A DNA stretch of 59,119 bases from contig JANWWR010000006.1 of the NCBI GenBank assembly GCA_025055835.1, positions 1 through 59,119 of the forward strand, written 5' to 3'. This document shows positions 8,745 to 18,592 of this stretch, one piece after another. Position 1 is the stretch's first letter; each line of letters opens with the position of its first letter. The notes beneath the pieces were generated by a model, which saw nothing but the letters and a program-made list of their open reading frames with translations, was not told where the DNA came from and ran no database searches. Source of the DNA: Gemmatales bacterium. Lineage in GTDB: Bacteria; Planctomycetota; Planctomycetia; Gemmatales; HRBIN36. The translations under genes were made by a program, and so were the position numbers.

Positions 8745-9280
8745 GACCGACCTCCTTCCGCGCCAGAGGATCCGGTTGCCGATGTTGTCGGATCGGATTG
8801 GGCAAGCACCGCAGCGGTCTGTTCCTGGCGATAGCGACGGAGTTTTTCCCGCAGATCGGGCCGGGAATTGGCCAAGATGGCGACGGCCAGCAGAGCGGCA
8901 TTGGCCGCCCCGGCCTTGCCGATGGCCAAGGTGCCGACCGGAATCCCCGCCGGCATCTGCACGATGGACAAGAGCGAATCGAGACCACGAAGGGCCTGGC
9001 TTTCCACCGGCACACCCAGCACGGGAAGCACCGTCTGGGCCGCGGTCATGCCCGGAAGATGGGCCGCTCCCCCGGCCCCGGCGATGATTACCTCCAACCC
9101 GCGGGCTTCCGCTTCCGTGGCGTACTGCCGGAGCCACTCGGGGGTACGATGGGCGGAGACGATCCGGCACTCATGCGGCACCTCGAAGCGCGTCAGCATG
9201 TCGGAGGCGTGCCGAAGCGTATCCCAGTCGGATTGGCTGCCCATGATGACGCCGACGAGCGGCCTTTGCGTCGCACTCAT
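8741..9280 (-). CDS. purE: N5-carboxyaminoimidazole ribonucleotide mutase
   Basis: A 179-aa class I PurE that moves the carboxyl group of N5-CAIR to give CAIR. Hallmarks are [11 protein letters not shown] at the N-terminus, SAHRTPEWL with the conserved His, [11 protein letters not shown], and [20 protein letters not shown] followed by [11 protein letters not shown] short Ser/Gly-rich C-terminal tail extends past the fold. There is no Shine-Dalgarno sequence before the ATG; instead a good -10 hexamer ends 6 nt upstream, so translation may be leaderless. It overlaps purK by 4 nt. Confidence 0.95.
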   Translation of the reverse strand: MSATQRPLVGVIMGSQSDWDTLRHASDMLTRFEVPHECRIVSAHRTPEWLRQYATEAEARGLEVIIAGAGGAAHLPGMTAAQTVLPVLGVPVESQALRGLDSLLSIVQMPAGIPVGTLAIGKAGAANAALLAVAILANSRPDLREKLRRYRQEQTAAVLAQSDPTTSATGSSGAEGGRS

Positions 9281-9286
9281 GACGGC

Positions 9287-9316
9287 ATTGTAACAGACCC
9301 GGGAAGAAGCCGTCAG
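9287..9316 (-). promoter_or_regulatory. Candidate promoter of purEK, near-leaderless
   Basis: Reading the minus strand, CTGACG (9311-9316) and TACAAT (9287-9292) are spaced by 18 nt, matching sigma-70-type -35 (4 of 6) and -10 (5 of 6) elements. The -10 ends 6 nt before the purE ATG, so transcription would begin at or within a base or two of the start codon. Confidence 0.5.
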
Positions 9317-9452
9317 CAGTCAGACGGTGGAACGAAACGACGAGGAAAAAACGAACGGCGAACCGTGCTGACAAGCACGGAAGAACGGATGGGGCAAATC
9401 CTGCGGATTGCCGAGGAACGGCGTCAGTCGGCTCTTCCGACGGATTGCGGGG

Positions 9453-9842
9453 TCATTCGCGCCGCCAATCCAGGCGCGGGGCGTTGGCCCAAAGCTCCTC
9501 CAATTCGTAGTAGCTGCGGCACTGCGGATCGAAGACGTGGACGACCACGTCGCCGTAATCCAGCACAATCCATTTGCCGATTTCGTAGCCTTCGGTGCTG
9601 AGCTTGAATTCGCCTTCCTCGGCCATGGCCTTTTCGATCTCGTCGGCGATGGTGTGGGTCTGGCGTCGGCTCATGCCGGTGGCGATGACGAAGTAATCGT
9701 ACATCGTGGTGATTCCCCGCATGTCGAGTACCACGATGTCCGTGCCTTTGTTCTCGTCGGCGACCCGGGCACACAGGCAGGCGCGCCGCTGGGCCGCTTC
9801 CGAGAGACGGGATGCCATCCCGTTGGCTGCGAGCGTCTTCAA
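9453..9842 (-). CDS. rsfS: Ribosome silencing factor
   Basis: A 129-aa RsfS/YbeB/Iojap protein that binds ribosomal protein uL14 and blocks subunit joining in starvation. Core motifs are DIVVLDMRGITTMYDYFVIAT, SRRQTHTIADEIE, and the C-terminal WIVLDYGDVVVHVFDPQCRSYYELEELW, all characteristic. The start is TTG (MKTLAANG), chosen because GGAAAGGAGG at 9851-9860 is ideally placed 8 nt before it. The internal ATG (MASRL) lacks a ribosome site of that quality. It is divergent from the membrane-protein gene that follows. In many genomes rsfS sits next to nadD, but no nadD is visible here. Confidence 0.93.
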   Translation of the reverse strand: MKTLAANGMASRLSEAAQRRACLCARVADENKGTDIVVLDMRGITTMYDYFVIATGMSRRQTHTIADEIEKAMAEEGEFKLSTEGYEIGKWIVLDYGDVVVHVFDPQCRSYYELEELWANAPRLDWRRE

Positions 9843-10036
9843 CTAACTAACCTCCTTTCCTCGGGACAAGCCGCGAGGAGACGCTCGCCGGATTGGCCGT
9901 TTGCACAGGTTCAATCGCGCAGCACCTCCTCAACGGACGGGACAAGACGCCAGGAATTCATTTCAATCATCGGCCGCTGGGCCGTCGGCGTCAAGCGATT
10001 CCTATAGATTGTTAGAGAGGCCGAAGTCTTCCGGGG

Positions 10037-10600
10037 ATGCGGATCGTGTCAAGAATTTTCCTGACCTTGGCGGTTTTGAACGCTCTGGCCCTGGTGATGA
10101 GCACGGCGTTGGGGCTGGGTTTCATGGCCGAACGGGACGCCGGTGTCGCCGCTCCCGCCGGGCATCAACCCCTCACCTTCGGCTGGTTCGCCACGCACAT
10201 GGTCTTCGGCCTGCTGACGGCCGTGCTGACGCTGTTCGTCCACTGCCTCATCTTCACCTACTTCCTGGGCACGGGACGCTGGGTCAAGGAAGTGGCGAAA
10301 GCCTACCAGCTTCCCGATCACGATCTGCCGCGGCAGACGAGGGAGTTCAAGCGACAAGCGTTTCCTCCCGCGCTGTTTGCCATGTTGTCGGTGATCGGTG
10401 CCGTGGCCACGGGGGCAGGCGCCCAGACGACGCCGGAGTCGTTCTGGGGGCTGGCCCATCCCGTAATGGCCATGCTGGCGTTGGCACTCAACGGCTGGGC
10501 TTATGTCATCGAGTACCGCACCGTCGTCGCCAATGCGAAGGTGATGGATCAAGTCATGGACGAGGTGGAACGGCGTCGCGCTGCCGGGCAACTCGCTTGA
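10037..10600 (+). CDS. Predicted four-helix membrane protein of unknown function
   Basis: A 187-aa integral membrane protein with four predicted helices at about residues 7-30, 48-77, 108-129 and 136-160. Intramembrane histidines are H54 and H69 in helix 2 and H141 in helix 4, with H43 just before helix 2. Two histidines one helix-length apart recall b-type haem ligands, but that is only an inference. The loop after helix 2 is TGRWVKEVAKAYQLP and the C-terminus is a short charged cytoplasmic helix. Upstream, CCGGGG close to the ATG is a poor ribosome site. It is convergent with the dehydrogenase, 16 nt away. I do not recognise a family name. Confidence 0.75.
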   Translation: MRIVSRIFLTLAVLNALALVMSTALGLGFMAERDAGVAAPAGHQPLTFGWFATHMVFGLLTAVLTLFVHCLIFTYFLGTGRWVKEVAKAYQLPDHDLPRQTREFKRQAFPPALFAMLSVIGAVATGAGAQTTPESFWGLAHPVMAMLALALNGWAYVIEYRTVVANAKVMDQVMDEVERRRAAGQLA

Positions 10601-10616
10601 TCGGCGTGGGTCGTCC

Positions 10617-11618
10617 TCAGCCGAGAGCGACGGCGATGGCTTCGGCCATCTGCTCCGTGGTGGCGGTTCCGCCCAGGTCCGGCGTCAGGGTTTTCCGCTC
10701 GGTCAGCACGGTTTCGACGGCTCGGCGAATCCGCTGGACGGCGTCGCTTTGTCCCAGGTCTGTCAGCATTTCCAAAGCGGGCATGAGCAGCGGCAGCGGA
10801 TTGGCCCGCCCAGGTCCGATGGCTTCCCGCGATGCGCCGTGGATCGCCTCGTACACCCGGATGCCGTCGCCGTGGTTGATCCCGACCGCCGCCGAGATTC
10901 CGCCGATCAGCCCGACTCCCAGATCGCTCAGCAGATCGCCATACAGATTGCCCGTCGCCAGCACCTCGAACTGGTGCGGCCGGGACACCAGCTGCATGCA
11001 GCAGTTATCCACGATCATTTCCTTGGTCTGAATGTCGGGATACTGGCGGGCTGTCTGGCGGAAGATGTCGAGAAAGAGGCCGTCGGCGAGCTTGAGGATG
11101 TTCGCCTTGTGAACGCAGTGAATGCTTTTGCGGCCCTGTTGGCGGGCCAGGCGGAAGGTGAAATCGAAAAAGCGGCGGCAAGCGGCCTCGGTGACGATCT
11201 TCAGGCTCTGCACCACGCCGGGGACGATCTCATGCTCAATGGAGCTGTACAGGTCCTCGGTGATTTCCCGGACCAGCAGGATATCCACGTTCCTGAATCG
11301 CGAGGCAAGTCCGGGCACATTCCGCAGCGGTCGCACCGAGACGAACAGGCCCAGGTGCCGACGCAGTTCGATGTTGAAATTCGGAAAGCGCTCCGGGTCG
11401 GGGCAGAGCAGTTTGGTCTTCAGGGCGATTCCGTGCTGCCGAACAGCGTCGAGCAATGCGGGAGGGATCGGCGAAAGACCCTTCTCGATGGCGGCCTGAC
11501 CAGCCTCGAAGACGAGCCATTCGATTTGAGCGCCGGCGGCCTCGAAGATGCGCCGCAAGGCCGCCTCTTGATCGACCCCGGCACCGCCACCCTGGATGAA
11601 AACCACCCGCGGAACCAT
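10617..11618 (-). CDS. Isocitrate/isopropylmalate dehydrogenase family protein, divergent
   Basis: A 333-aa beta-decarboxylating dehydrogenase, probably NAD-dependent. Recognisable motifs are VREITEDLYSSIEHE (usual RENTEGxYSGIEH), HKANILK, a metal site in DNCCMQL and NLYGDLLSDLGVGLIGG, and the C-terminal HG...ANP loop. Two signatures are altered. The N-terminal GDGIGPE is replaced by GGGAGVDQE, and the coenzyme loop usually HGSAPDIAG reads HGASREAIG. I start at MVPRVVFIQGG, with GAGGAGG about 11 nt upstream; the longer frame reaches 11726 without homology. Isocitrate, isopropylmalate or another 2-hydroxyacid could be the substrate. No leu or TCA genes lie nearby. Confidence 0.75.
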   Translation of the reverse strand: MVPRVVFIQGGGAGVDQEAALRRIFEAAGAQIEWLVFEAGQAAIEKGLSPIPPALLDAVRQHGIALKTKLLCPDPERFPNFNIELRRHLGLFVSVRPLRNVPGLASRFRNVDILLVREITEDLYSSIEHEIVPGVVQSLKIVTEAACRRFFDFTFRLARQQGRKSIHCVHKANILKLADGLFLDIFRQTARQYPDIQTKEMIVDNCCMQLVSRPHQFEVLATGNLYGDLLSDLGVGLIGGISAAVGINHGDGIRVYEAIHGASREAIGPGRANPLPLLMPALEMLTDLGQSDAVQRIRRAVETVLTERKTLTPDLGGTATTEQMAEAIAVALG

Positions 11619-11766
11619 GACCTGACTTGCCTCCTCGGATTCGACGCTGCCATTGTACGGGACGATCAGGCCGACGCCGTTGGGCCATTGCGGTTGTCTC
11701 GCCATTGCGGACAGCGGTTGCCCCAAGTAGCGTTAACAGGGAAGTTCCGGGCTGGGGAGGTTGCCA

Positions 11767-12729
11767 ATGCCGGTGGACGTTGCGGCGGTGGGATCGAAGA
11801 TCATCGCCAACATGGAAAAGGTGATTCTGGGCAAGCGGCAGCAGATGGTACTGACGCTCGTGGCCTTCCTGGCCGAGGGGCACGTCCTTCTCGAGGACGT
11901 GCCCGGCGTGGCCAAGACGATGCTGGCGCGGGCCTTGGCCCGCAGCGTCGGCTGCACCTTCAAGCGCGTCCAATGCACGCCGGACCTGCTGCCCACGGAC
12001 ATCACCGGGGCTTCGATTTTCAACCAGAAGACGGGCGAATTCGAGTTTCGCCCCGGTCCTATCTTCGCCCAGATCGTCCTGACCGACGAAATCAATCGAG
12101 CCACGCCGCGGACGCAATCCGCCCTCCTGGAAGCGATGGCTGAGGGCAAGGTCACGGTGGACGGCCAGACCTACGAACTGAAGCCACCGTTCTTCGTCAT
12201 CGCCACGCAGAATCCCATCGACCACGAAGGCACCTTTCCCCTGCCCGAGGCACAGTTGGACCGCTTTCTGATCCGTCTCAGTCTCGGCTATCCGACGCTG
12301 GAGGAAGAAAGCAAGATGCTCGACCGGCTCCAGCGGAGCCATCCGATTGAAGAGTTGACACCCGTGGCCTCAGCGGCGGAGATCATCGCCTGCCAGAAGG
12401 CCATCCGGGAAACCTACGTGGACGAGAAGGTGAAGAAGTACGTCCTCGACATCGTTCATGCGAGCCGAAAGCATGACGACATTCAATTAGGAGGGAGTCC
12501 ACGGGCTTCGATTGCCCTGTTCCGCACTTCGCAAGCCCTGGCCGCCCTGCGTGGTCGGAACTTCGTTCTTCCCGATGATGTCAAGCGTTTGGCCCCGGCC
12601 GTGTTGGGTCATCGCCTCATCCTCCGCCCCGAAAGCCGACTGCGAAAGAAGACCACCGCTCAGATCGTCGAGGAAATTCTCGCCGAGGTGCCGGTGCCGC
12701 TTGCCGCCGCGGAGGGCCGTACCGCATGA
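11767..12729 (+). CDS. MoxR-family AAA+ ATPase
   Basis: A 320-aa MoxR AAA+ ATPase, a chaperone-like protein that usually acts with DUF58 and VWA partners. Walker A is represented by [16 protein letters not shown], followed by [12 protein letters not shown], the Walker B segment [21 protein letters not shown], and the sensor region [24 protein letters not shown]. The ATG at 11767 has GGGGAGG 6 nt upstream; a TTG two codons earlier is less likely. It overlaps the next gene, a DUF58 protein, by ATGA, giving the standard MoxR-DUF58 couple. A second MoxR lies at 46008. Confidence 0.92.
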   Translation: MPVDVAAVGSKIIANMEKVILGKRQQMVLTLVAFLAEGHVLLEDVPGVAKTMLARALARSVGCTFKRVQCTPDLLPTDITGASIFNQKTGEFEFRPGPIFAQIVLTDEINRATPRTQSALLEAMAEGKVTVDGQTYELKPPFFVIATQNPIDHEGTFPLPEAQLDRFLIRLSLGYPTLEEESKMLDRLQRSHPIEELTPVASAAEIIACQKAIRETYVDEKVKKYVLDIVHASRKHDDIQLGGSPRASIALFRTSQALAALRGRNFVLPDDVKRLAPAVLGHRLILRPESRLRKKTTAQIVEEILAEVPVPLAAAEGRTA

Positions 12730-14033
12730 GGTGGTACGTCGTTTTGGGCCTGCTGATCGTCGCCGCCCTGGTTCTCCAGATGGGGCTGCTCGTGTACGCC
12801 CTGTCCGTCCTGCTGGCGATCCTGCTGCTGAGCCGTTATCTGGCCAATCATGGCATCGAGAATCTGCACGTCGAACGGCAATGCGTCGGCGAATCGGCCC
12901 GGGTCGGTGACGTGCTCACGGTGCGTGTGACCGTTACCAATCGCGGAAAACTCCCCCTCCCCTGGGTGCTGATCGAGGATGTGCTGCCTCCCAAGGCGAT
13001 TCTTCAGAGGCCACCTCGGCTCAAGGTTGAAGGGCGGCGCATCCGCATCGCCATGCTGAGCAGTGGCAAGACGACGACGCTGCGCTACGAGATCACCTTT
13101 GCCATGCGCGGCTACTATCAGATCGGTCCGGTGCTTTTGGAAACCGGAGACCTGTTTGGTTTCTACCGCCGCTATCGCATCGGAGCGGCTCCGCATTTTG
13201 TCCTCGTGGTGCCCAAGCCGGTGCCGATGAGCGGGTACGACCTCGCCTCGCGGCGGCCGATCGGCGAGATTCGCCTGCTGCACAAACTGTACGAAGATCC
13301 GACCCGCATCGCCGGGGTTCGGCTGTATCAGACCGGCGATCCGCTCAACCGCGTCCATTGGCGAGCGACCGCCCGGACCATGACGCTGCACAGCAAGGTC
13401 TATGAGCCGAGCACGATCGCCGGCGGAACCATCGTCCTCGATCTGCACCGTGACGCTTACCCAGCACGCGGGGAACCGTATCGGTCGGAACTGGCCGTGA
13501 CGGCCGCAGCTTCGCTGGCCAACACGCTGTGCCAACTGAACCAGCAGGTCGGCCTCATCACCAACGGCCGCGACGCCGCTGAGCGCATCCGGCTTGAAGG
13601 TTGGGAGGGCGACTATCGCACTCGTCGAGCCGCCCGACAGGAAGCGGTCGAGGAACAGACCAGCGACCGCTTGCAACCGCTGGTCGTCGAGACGCGCCGA
13701 AGTGCCGAACAACTTCAGCGGATTCTCGAAACTCTGGGCCGGGTTGAACTGACCGATGGTCTGCGTTTTCCCGATCTGGTTTTTGAAACCAGCCACCGGA
13801 TGCCCCGGGATGCCACGGTGATCGCCGTGCTCGGCTCCGTTCCGCCCGAAATTGCATTAACGCTGGGCAATCTTTGCCGTCAAGGCTACGCCGTCACCGC
13901 AATTTTGGTGCTTTTCGAGGACAAAGCCCGCGAGGTCGCCTTGGCCCGTCTGCTTCAGGAAGGCGTCGAAGTTCGCCATTTCCAGAACGAAGAGGAACTA
14001 AGCCGACTTTGCGAACGGGTATTAATCCACTAA
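12726..14033 (+). CDS. DUF58 membrane-anchored protein (MoxR partner)
   Basis: A 435-aa DUF58 protein. Two N-terminal membrane helices (about residues 4-36) are followed by a beta-rich region (about 45-150) and the DUF58 motif region around [28 protein letters not shown], where the DxxRxVxWxxxAR-type signature sits. A VWA-like fold with the degenerate [11 protein letters not shown] follows. It is translationally coupled to the MoxR ATPase (4-nt overlap). Partners of this kind are linked to envelope or metal-cofactor maturation, but the client here is unknown. The next gene, a histidine kinase, starts 147 nt later. Confidence 0.88.
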   Translation: MRWYVVLGLLIVAALVLQMGLLVYALSVLLAILLLSRYLANHGIENLHVERQCVGESARVGDVLTVRVTVTNRGKLPLPWVLIEDVLPPKAILQRPPRLKVEGRRIRIAMLSSGKTTTLRYEITFAMRGYYQIGPVLLETGDLFGFYRRYRIGAAPHFVLVVPKPVPMSGYDLASRRPIGEIRLLHKLYEDPTRIAGVRLYQTGDPLNRVHWRATARTMTLHSKVYEPSTIAGGTIVLDLHRDAYPARGEPYRSELAVTAAASLANTLCQLNQQVGLITNGRDAAERIRLEGWEGDYRTRRAARQEAVEEQTSDRLQPLVVETRRSAEQLQRILETLGRVELTDGLRFPDLVFETSHRMPRDATVIAVLGSVPPEIALTLGNLCRQGYAVTAILVLFEDKAREVALARLLQEGVEVRHFQNEEELSRLCERVLIH

Positions 14034-14114
14034 ACCGGGCGTCAACGAGGATCCAGCCATAAAACCCCTGGGAGGCTTGTGTAAATCCCAGCCAAACGCT
14101 TTGGAAAAGTGATC

Positions 14115-14120
14115 TATAAT
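14115..14120 (+). promoter_or_regulatory. Possible -10 element upstream of the hybrid kinase
   Basis: A consensus TATAAT stands 61 nt before the chosen GTG start in a locally AT-rich stretch, but no -35 is found at 16-18 nt. It is offered only as a candidate start of the kinase transcript, separate from the MoxR-DUF58 unit. Confidence 0.3.
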
Positions 14121-14180
14121 TTACAGGTAATTTCGGGCAGGAGACTGCCACCGAGTCCAGAACGTGAGGGGATCACGCCC

Positions 14181-16973
14181 GTGTTTCTCTGGAGACGCCT
14201 CTCTCTGCAAACTCGTCTGACCCTGCTTTTGGCGACAACGGCCGGGGCAGCGGTCCTCATTGCCAGCACGATCATCGTCTTCAATGGATTAAGGACGCTC
14301 CGGCAAACGCTCGTGGATCGGCTCCACGCCGAGGCCAAGACCTTCGGTGCCCAGTCAGCGACTTCTCTGAAGCATGGCGATCCCGAAGCAGCCGCCCAGG
14401 AACTCGCCACTCTCGAAGCCGAACCGATCATCATGGCTGTCCGCATTTTCACGCCGGATGGCAAAGTGTTTGCTGAGTATCGCCGCAGAAATGTTATGCC
14501 CTTAGAAAACGAAACCGATGTCACCCCCGGCCCCCGCTTCACGGCCAACGGCTACCTGGACTACTTTGAGCGGATCGAACGCCGAGGCGAATTCCTGGGC
14601 ACGTTGCAGTTGCGAGCGTCCCTGGAATTGTTGAACCGTCAAATGATGGGCTGCGTGGTGGCCGTGGCGCTTGTGGTTCTGGCCACCGTCCTGGTCTGCT
14701 TCCTCGCGGGGGCCTTTTTGCAGCGCATCATCACCAAACCGATCCTGGCATTGGCTGACACCGCGCGAAAGATTTCCGAGAAGCAGGATTATTCCCTGCG
14801 GGTCGAAACCTGCGGCTGCGACGATGAGATCAGCCAGATGTGCCGCACCTTCAACGAGATGATCGCCCAGATCGAGAAACGCGATCGGGAATTGGAGAAG
14901 CATCGGCATCATCTCGAGGAACTGGTCGCAGCCCGCACCGCCGACCTCGAGATCAAGACCCGCGAGGCTCAAGCCGCCTCCATCGCCAAGAGCGAATTCC
15001 TGGCGAACATGAGCCACGAGATTCGCACGCCGATGAACGGCATCCTTGGCATGACCGAACTGGCCCTGGGCACCGACCTGACGCCGGAACAGCGTGAATA
15101 CCTCGAAATGGTCAAGTTGTCAGCCGAGTCGCTGTTGACGATCATCAACGACATCCTTGACTTCACCAAGATCGAAGCCCGCAAGCTGGAACTGGACCCG
15201 GTGGACTTCGATGTCCGCGAAACCCTTGGCGACGCTATCAAGCCGCTGGCCCTGCGTGCCCATGAGAAAGGTCTGGAACTGGCCGTGGACATCGCCCCGG
15301 ATGTGCCGGAGGTCGTTCACGGCGACCCGGTGCGGCTGCGTCAAGTCGTCATCAATCTGGTTGGGAACGCTATCAAGTTCACGCAGCAGGGCGAAGTCGT
15401 CGTCCGGGTGACCACCGTGCATCGGCCACCCTCCGAGGACGGCGTGCCAAAGTCCCGTCTGACCGAGCCATTTGAACCGTCGGTCCCAAGCGAGGATTCG
15501 ATTGTTCTGCACTTCTCGGTGCGTGACACCGGCATTGGCATTCCCAAGGACAAATTGCAACTGATCTTCGAGCCGTTCAGCCAGGCCGATGGTTCGACGA
15601 CACGGCGGTTCGGCGGCACCGGGCTGGGTTTGACCATCAGCCAGCGGCTTGTGGAGATGATGGGCGGCAGGATTCACGTCGAAAGCGAGGTCGGCAAAGG
15701 CTCGGTGTTCAGCTTCTCGGCCGTGTTCCGCAAGCCGCAAGGCCAGCCGTTGCGCCGGCCGCGTCCGGCACGCGCCACCGTGCTGGAGAATATGGCCGTT
15801 CTCGTCGTCGATGACAACGCCACCAATCGCCGGATTCTTGAGGAAACTCTGCGAAGCTGGCGGATGAAGCCCACCTGCGTGGACGGAGCGGCCAGTGCCT
15901 TGGAGGCTCTCGACCGCGCCGCGGCCGAGGGCTGGAGTTATCGCCTCATTCTGCTCGACTGCATGATGCCGGAAACGGACGGTTTCCAGCTGGTCGAACT
16001 CATCCGTCAGCGTCCCAATGCACCGCGGGCAGCAATCATGATGCTCTCCAGCGCCCACGGCGTGGAATTCGCTGAGCGATGCCGACAACTTGGCCTGGCT
16101 GCTTACCTGATGAAGCCGGTCAAGCAGTCCGAATTGCTCGATGCTATTCTCAATGCCCTGGGTCTGTCCGTGGAGCGACGCACCGAAGCCCTCAGCGACC
16201 AAGGGCCACGTCTGGAGAGCCTGAAGATTCTGCTGGCGGAGGACAATCCCGTCAATCAACGGCTCATGGTCCGGTTGCTGGAAAAGGACGGGCATCATGT
16301 CACCCTGGCGAAGAATGGCCGCGAGGCGGTCGCCGCTCACGAACGGGATCAATTCGACGTGATCCTGATGGACTTGCAGATGCCGGAGATGGGCGGCATC
16401 GAAGCGATGAAGCTGATCCGGGAACGGGAAGCCACCAGCGGGAAACGGACGCCGATCATCGCTCTGACTGCTCATGCCCTCAAGGGCGACCGCGAAAAAT
16501 GCCTCGAAGCGGGCATGGATGGTTACGTTTCCAAACCGGTGCAACCAGCCGCCCTGCGAGCCGAGATCGCCCGGGTTCTGGGAAGCGACGCTGAGCAACC
16601 CGCTGAAGCCGAGAATGAATGCGGCACGCCGATTCTGGATCTGGACACCGTCCTGGAACGGCTCGACGGCGACACACAGTTGCTTGAAGAGCTTTTGACC
16701 CTGCTGCTTCAGGATGCACGGCAGGATTTGGAGAGGCTGCGGGCCGAAGTGCCTGCCCGCAACAGCGAGGAGGTGCGGCGCATCGCCCATCGTCTCAAGG
16801 GGGCCTTCTCCAGCCTGTGTGTGGAACGGGCCGCTCAAGCGACCCGGGAGATCGAACAAGCCGTTCGGGATGGCCAATGGGACGCCGTCGCCAGACACGT
16901 CGAAATCTTGGAGCAGGCGGTCAACGACCTCGAAACGGAGTACCGCCAACTGCACACCGCCGCCACGGCTTGA
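14181..16973 (+). CDS. Hybrid sensor histidine kinase with two receivers and HPt
   Basis: A 930-aa membrane kinase of BarA-like layout. In order: helix 1 (about 11-36), an extracytoplasmic sensor (about 37-150), helix 2 (about 154-179), HAMP (about 180-235), a short coiled coil, HisKA with phospho-acceptor H279 in [11 protein letters not shown], and HATPase with DTGIGIP and GGTGLGL. Receiver 1 has acceptor D593 in [11 protein letters not shown], receiver 2 has D731 in [12 protein letters not shown], and a C-terminal HPt has H870 in [11 protein letters not shown] 25-residue proline-rich insert interrupts the ATPase domain. Start is GTG with GAGGGGA about 8 nt upstream; the ATG at 14109 lacks a site. 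All phosphorelay residues are present, yet no response regulator with an output domain is in the window. Confidence 0.93.
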   Translation: MFLWRRLSLQTRLTLLLATTAGAAVLIASTIIVFNGLRTLRQTLVDRLHAEAKTFGAQSATSLKHGDPEAAAQELATLEAEPIIMAVRIFTPDGKVFAEYRRRNVMPLENETDVTPGPRFTANGYLDYFERIERRGEFLGTLQLRASLELLNRQMMGCVVAVALVVLATVLVCFLAGAFLQRIITKPILALADTARKISEKQDYSLRVETCGCDDEISQMCRTFNEMIAQIEKRDRELEKHRHHLEELVAARTADLEIKTREAQAASIAKSEFLANMSHEIRTPMNGILGMTELALGTDLTPEQREYLEMVKLSAESLLTIINDILDFTKIEARKLELDPVDFDVRETLGDAIKPLALRAHEKGLELAVDIAPDVPEVVHGDPVRLRQVVINLVGNAIKFTQQGEVVVRVTTVHRPPSEDGVPKSRLTEPFEPSVPSEDSIVLHFSVRDTGIGIPKDKLQLIFEPFSQADGSTTRRFGGTGLGLTISQRLVEMMGGRIHVESEVGKGSVFSFSAVFRKPQGQPLRRPRPARATVLENMAVLVVDDNATNRRILEETLRSWRMKPTCVDGAASALEALDRAAAEGWSYRLILLDCMMPETDGFQLVELIRQRPNAPRAAIMMLSSAHGVEFAERCRQLGLAAYLMKPVKQSELLDAILNALGLSVERRTEALSDQGPRLESLKILLAEDNPVNQRLMVRLLEKDGHHVTLAKNGREAVAAHERDQFDVILMDLQMPEMGGIEAMKLIREREATSGKRTPIIALTAHALKGDREKCLEAGMDGYVSKPVQPAALRAEIARVLGSDAEQPAEAENECGTPILDLDTVLERLDGDTQLLEELLTLLLQDARQDLERLRAEVPARNSEEVRRIAHRLKGAFSSLCVERAAQATREIEQAVRDGQWDAVARHVEILEQAVNDLETEYRQLHTAATA

Positions 16974-17008
16974 TCTTCCGCCGACGCAGCCTCATTGACA
17001 CCGGCTTG

Positions 17009-18364
17009 TCAATCCGGGGAACTTCGGGACGCAGGCCCCTCCGGCACAATCCGGCCAATGCCAAAGTAAGTGAAGCCATACTCCCGCACTGCCATGGGAT
17101 CGTAGAGATTGCGGCCGTCGAAGATCACCGGCTGCCGCATGAGCCGTCGCATGAGTTCGAAGTCGGGGTTGCGAAACTCCTGCCACTCGGTGACGATGAC
17201 CAACCCATCAGACCCTTCCAACGCTCCGTAAGGCCGGTCGCAGTAGATGAGCCGGTCGCCGTAGATCGCCCGGACGTTGTTCATCGCCTCGGGATCGTGA
17301 ACCCGCAGGGCCACTCCCTCGCGGAGCATGTCTTCGATCAGAACCAGTGACGGAGCCTCGCGGATGTCGTCGGTGCGGGGCTTGAAGGACAGGCCCCAGA
17401 CGGCCAAGGTCTTCCCCTTCAAGCTGTCTCCGTAGAAAGCCCGAATCTTGTTTCCCAGCACTCGTTTCTGGGCTTCGTTGACGGCCAGCACGCTCTCGAC
17501 GATGCGGGCTGACATGCCGTTGGCCCGCGCCATGGCGATCAGTGCCTGCACATCCTTCGGGAAACAACTGCCGCCCCAGCCCGGACCCGGGAAAAGAAAC
17601 TGGAAGCCAATGCGGACGTCGTGGCCGATTCCCCGGCGAACGTCATTGATGTCCGCGCCCATCCGCTCGCACAGGTTGGCCATCTCGTTGATGAAGCTGA
17701 TTTTGGTCGCCAGCATGGCGTTGGCAACGTACTTGGTCATTTCAGCGCTTTCCGGGGTCATGACCAGGAACGGCCGTTCGGTCCGCAGAAACGGAGCGTA
17801 CAGGTCCCGCAGTGTCTGCTCGGCATAGCGGGTGCGGACGCCGACGACGACGCGATCCGGCTTCATGAAGTCCTCGACCGCGCTGCCTTCCTTGAGGAAT
17901 TCGGGGTTGCTGGCCACGTCGAAACGATTCTGAGTCCGCTGCGAGAGGCGTTCCTGGAGGCGTCGGTTGGTGCCGACGGGAACGGTGCTTTTGAGCACGA
18001 TCAGCAGCGGGGTGGTGCGTGAACTGCCACGGTTGAGGTAGTCGGCGATCTCATCGGCGACAGCCCACACGCTGCCGAGATCGGCCGAGCCATCATCGCC
18101 CTGCGGCGTACCGACACAGATGAAGACGATACGGGCTTTTTCCAGGGCATTGCTCATCGTGGTGCTGAAGTGCAGCCGATCCTCCTTGCGATTGCGCTGC
18201 ACCAGTTCGAGCAGGCCGGGTTCGTAGATGGGCAGGCGGCCCGATTCAAGCACGGCGATCTTGCGGGCGTCCTTGTCCACGCAGGTGACTTCGTTGCCGC
18301 TCTCGGCCAGACAGGTGCCCGTGACCAGTCCGACGTAACCGGTGCCGATGACGACGATACGCAT
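17009..18364 (-). CDS. ugd: UDP-glucose 6-dehydrogenase
   Basis: A 451-aa NAD-dependent enzyme oxidising UDP-glucose to UDP-glucuronate for envelope polysaccharides. It opens with the Rossmann motif [16 protein letters not shown]. Other features are [15 protein letters not shown], the catalytic cysteine C267 in [13 protein letters not shown], and the C-terminal UDP-binding [12 protein letters not shown]. The ATG has GAGGAAG 3-8 nt upstream. It could instead act on a related nucleotide sugar such as UDP-ManNAc, but the C-terminal motifs fit UGD. It is convergent with the hybrid kinase and divergent from the LolA-like gene. Its product could feed the glycosyltransferases in the window, which is inference only. 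Confidence 0.9.
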   Translation of the reverse strand: MRIVVIGTGYVGLVTGTCLAESGNEVTCVDKDARKIAVLESGRLPIYEPGLLELVQRNRKEDRLHFSTTMSNALEKARIVFICVGTPQGDDGSADLGSVWAVADEIADYLNRGSSRTTPLLIVLKSTVPVGTNRRLQERLSQRTQNRFDVASNPEFLKEGSAVEDFMKPDRVVVGVRTRYAEQTLRDLYAPFLRTERPFLVMTPESAEMTKYVANAMLATKISFINEMANLCERMGADINDVRRGIGHDVRIGFQFLFPGPGWGGSCFPKDVQALIAMARANGMSARIVESVLAVNEAQKRVLGNKIRAFYGDSLKGKTLAVWGLSFKPRTDDIREAPSLVLIEDMLREGVALRVHDPEAMNNVRAIYGDRLIYCDRPYGALEGSDGLVIVTEWQEFRNPDFELMRRLMRQPVIFDGRNLYDPMAVREYGFTYFGIGRIVPEGPASRSSPD

Positions 18365-18592
18365 GGCTTCCTCGTCCGCTTGGGAGTGCCGGAACGTATT
18401 GTCGAATTACGGAACCGATGCCGCACGGCAACGGCCGACAGGACATCGCCGACATTTCACGGCGGCTTTCGACGACTTTCATCCCGTCGTCACTTCCCCT
18501 GAAGCGTTTACCGCGTATAGTGATGCCGAAGTCGGTTGTATCCGACAGATACCCGTCTCGCTGATGGAAACATTGTCCCAAGGAGAATCACG

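Noticed and set aside
7602..9170. 522-codon version of purK
   Set aside because: The extra 142 codons overlap purE out of frame; a GTG with a strong Shine-Dalgarno sequence at 8744 is the real start.
14068..14096. Terminator after the first DUF58 gene
   Set aside because: CTGGGA and TCCCAG can pair but the stem is 6 bp with a 12-nt loop and no T-run.
15120..16955. Minus-strand open frame of 611 codons
   Set aside because: Lies fully opposite the hybrid kinase, with His/Gln-rich composition typical of shadow frames.
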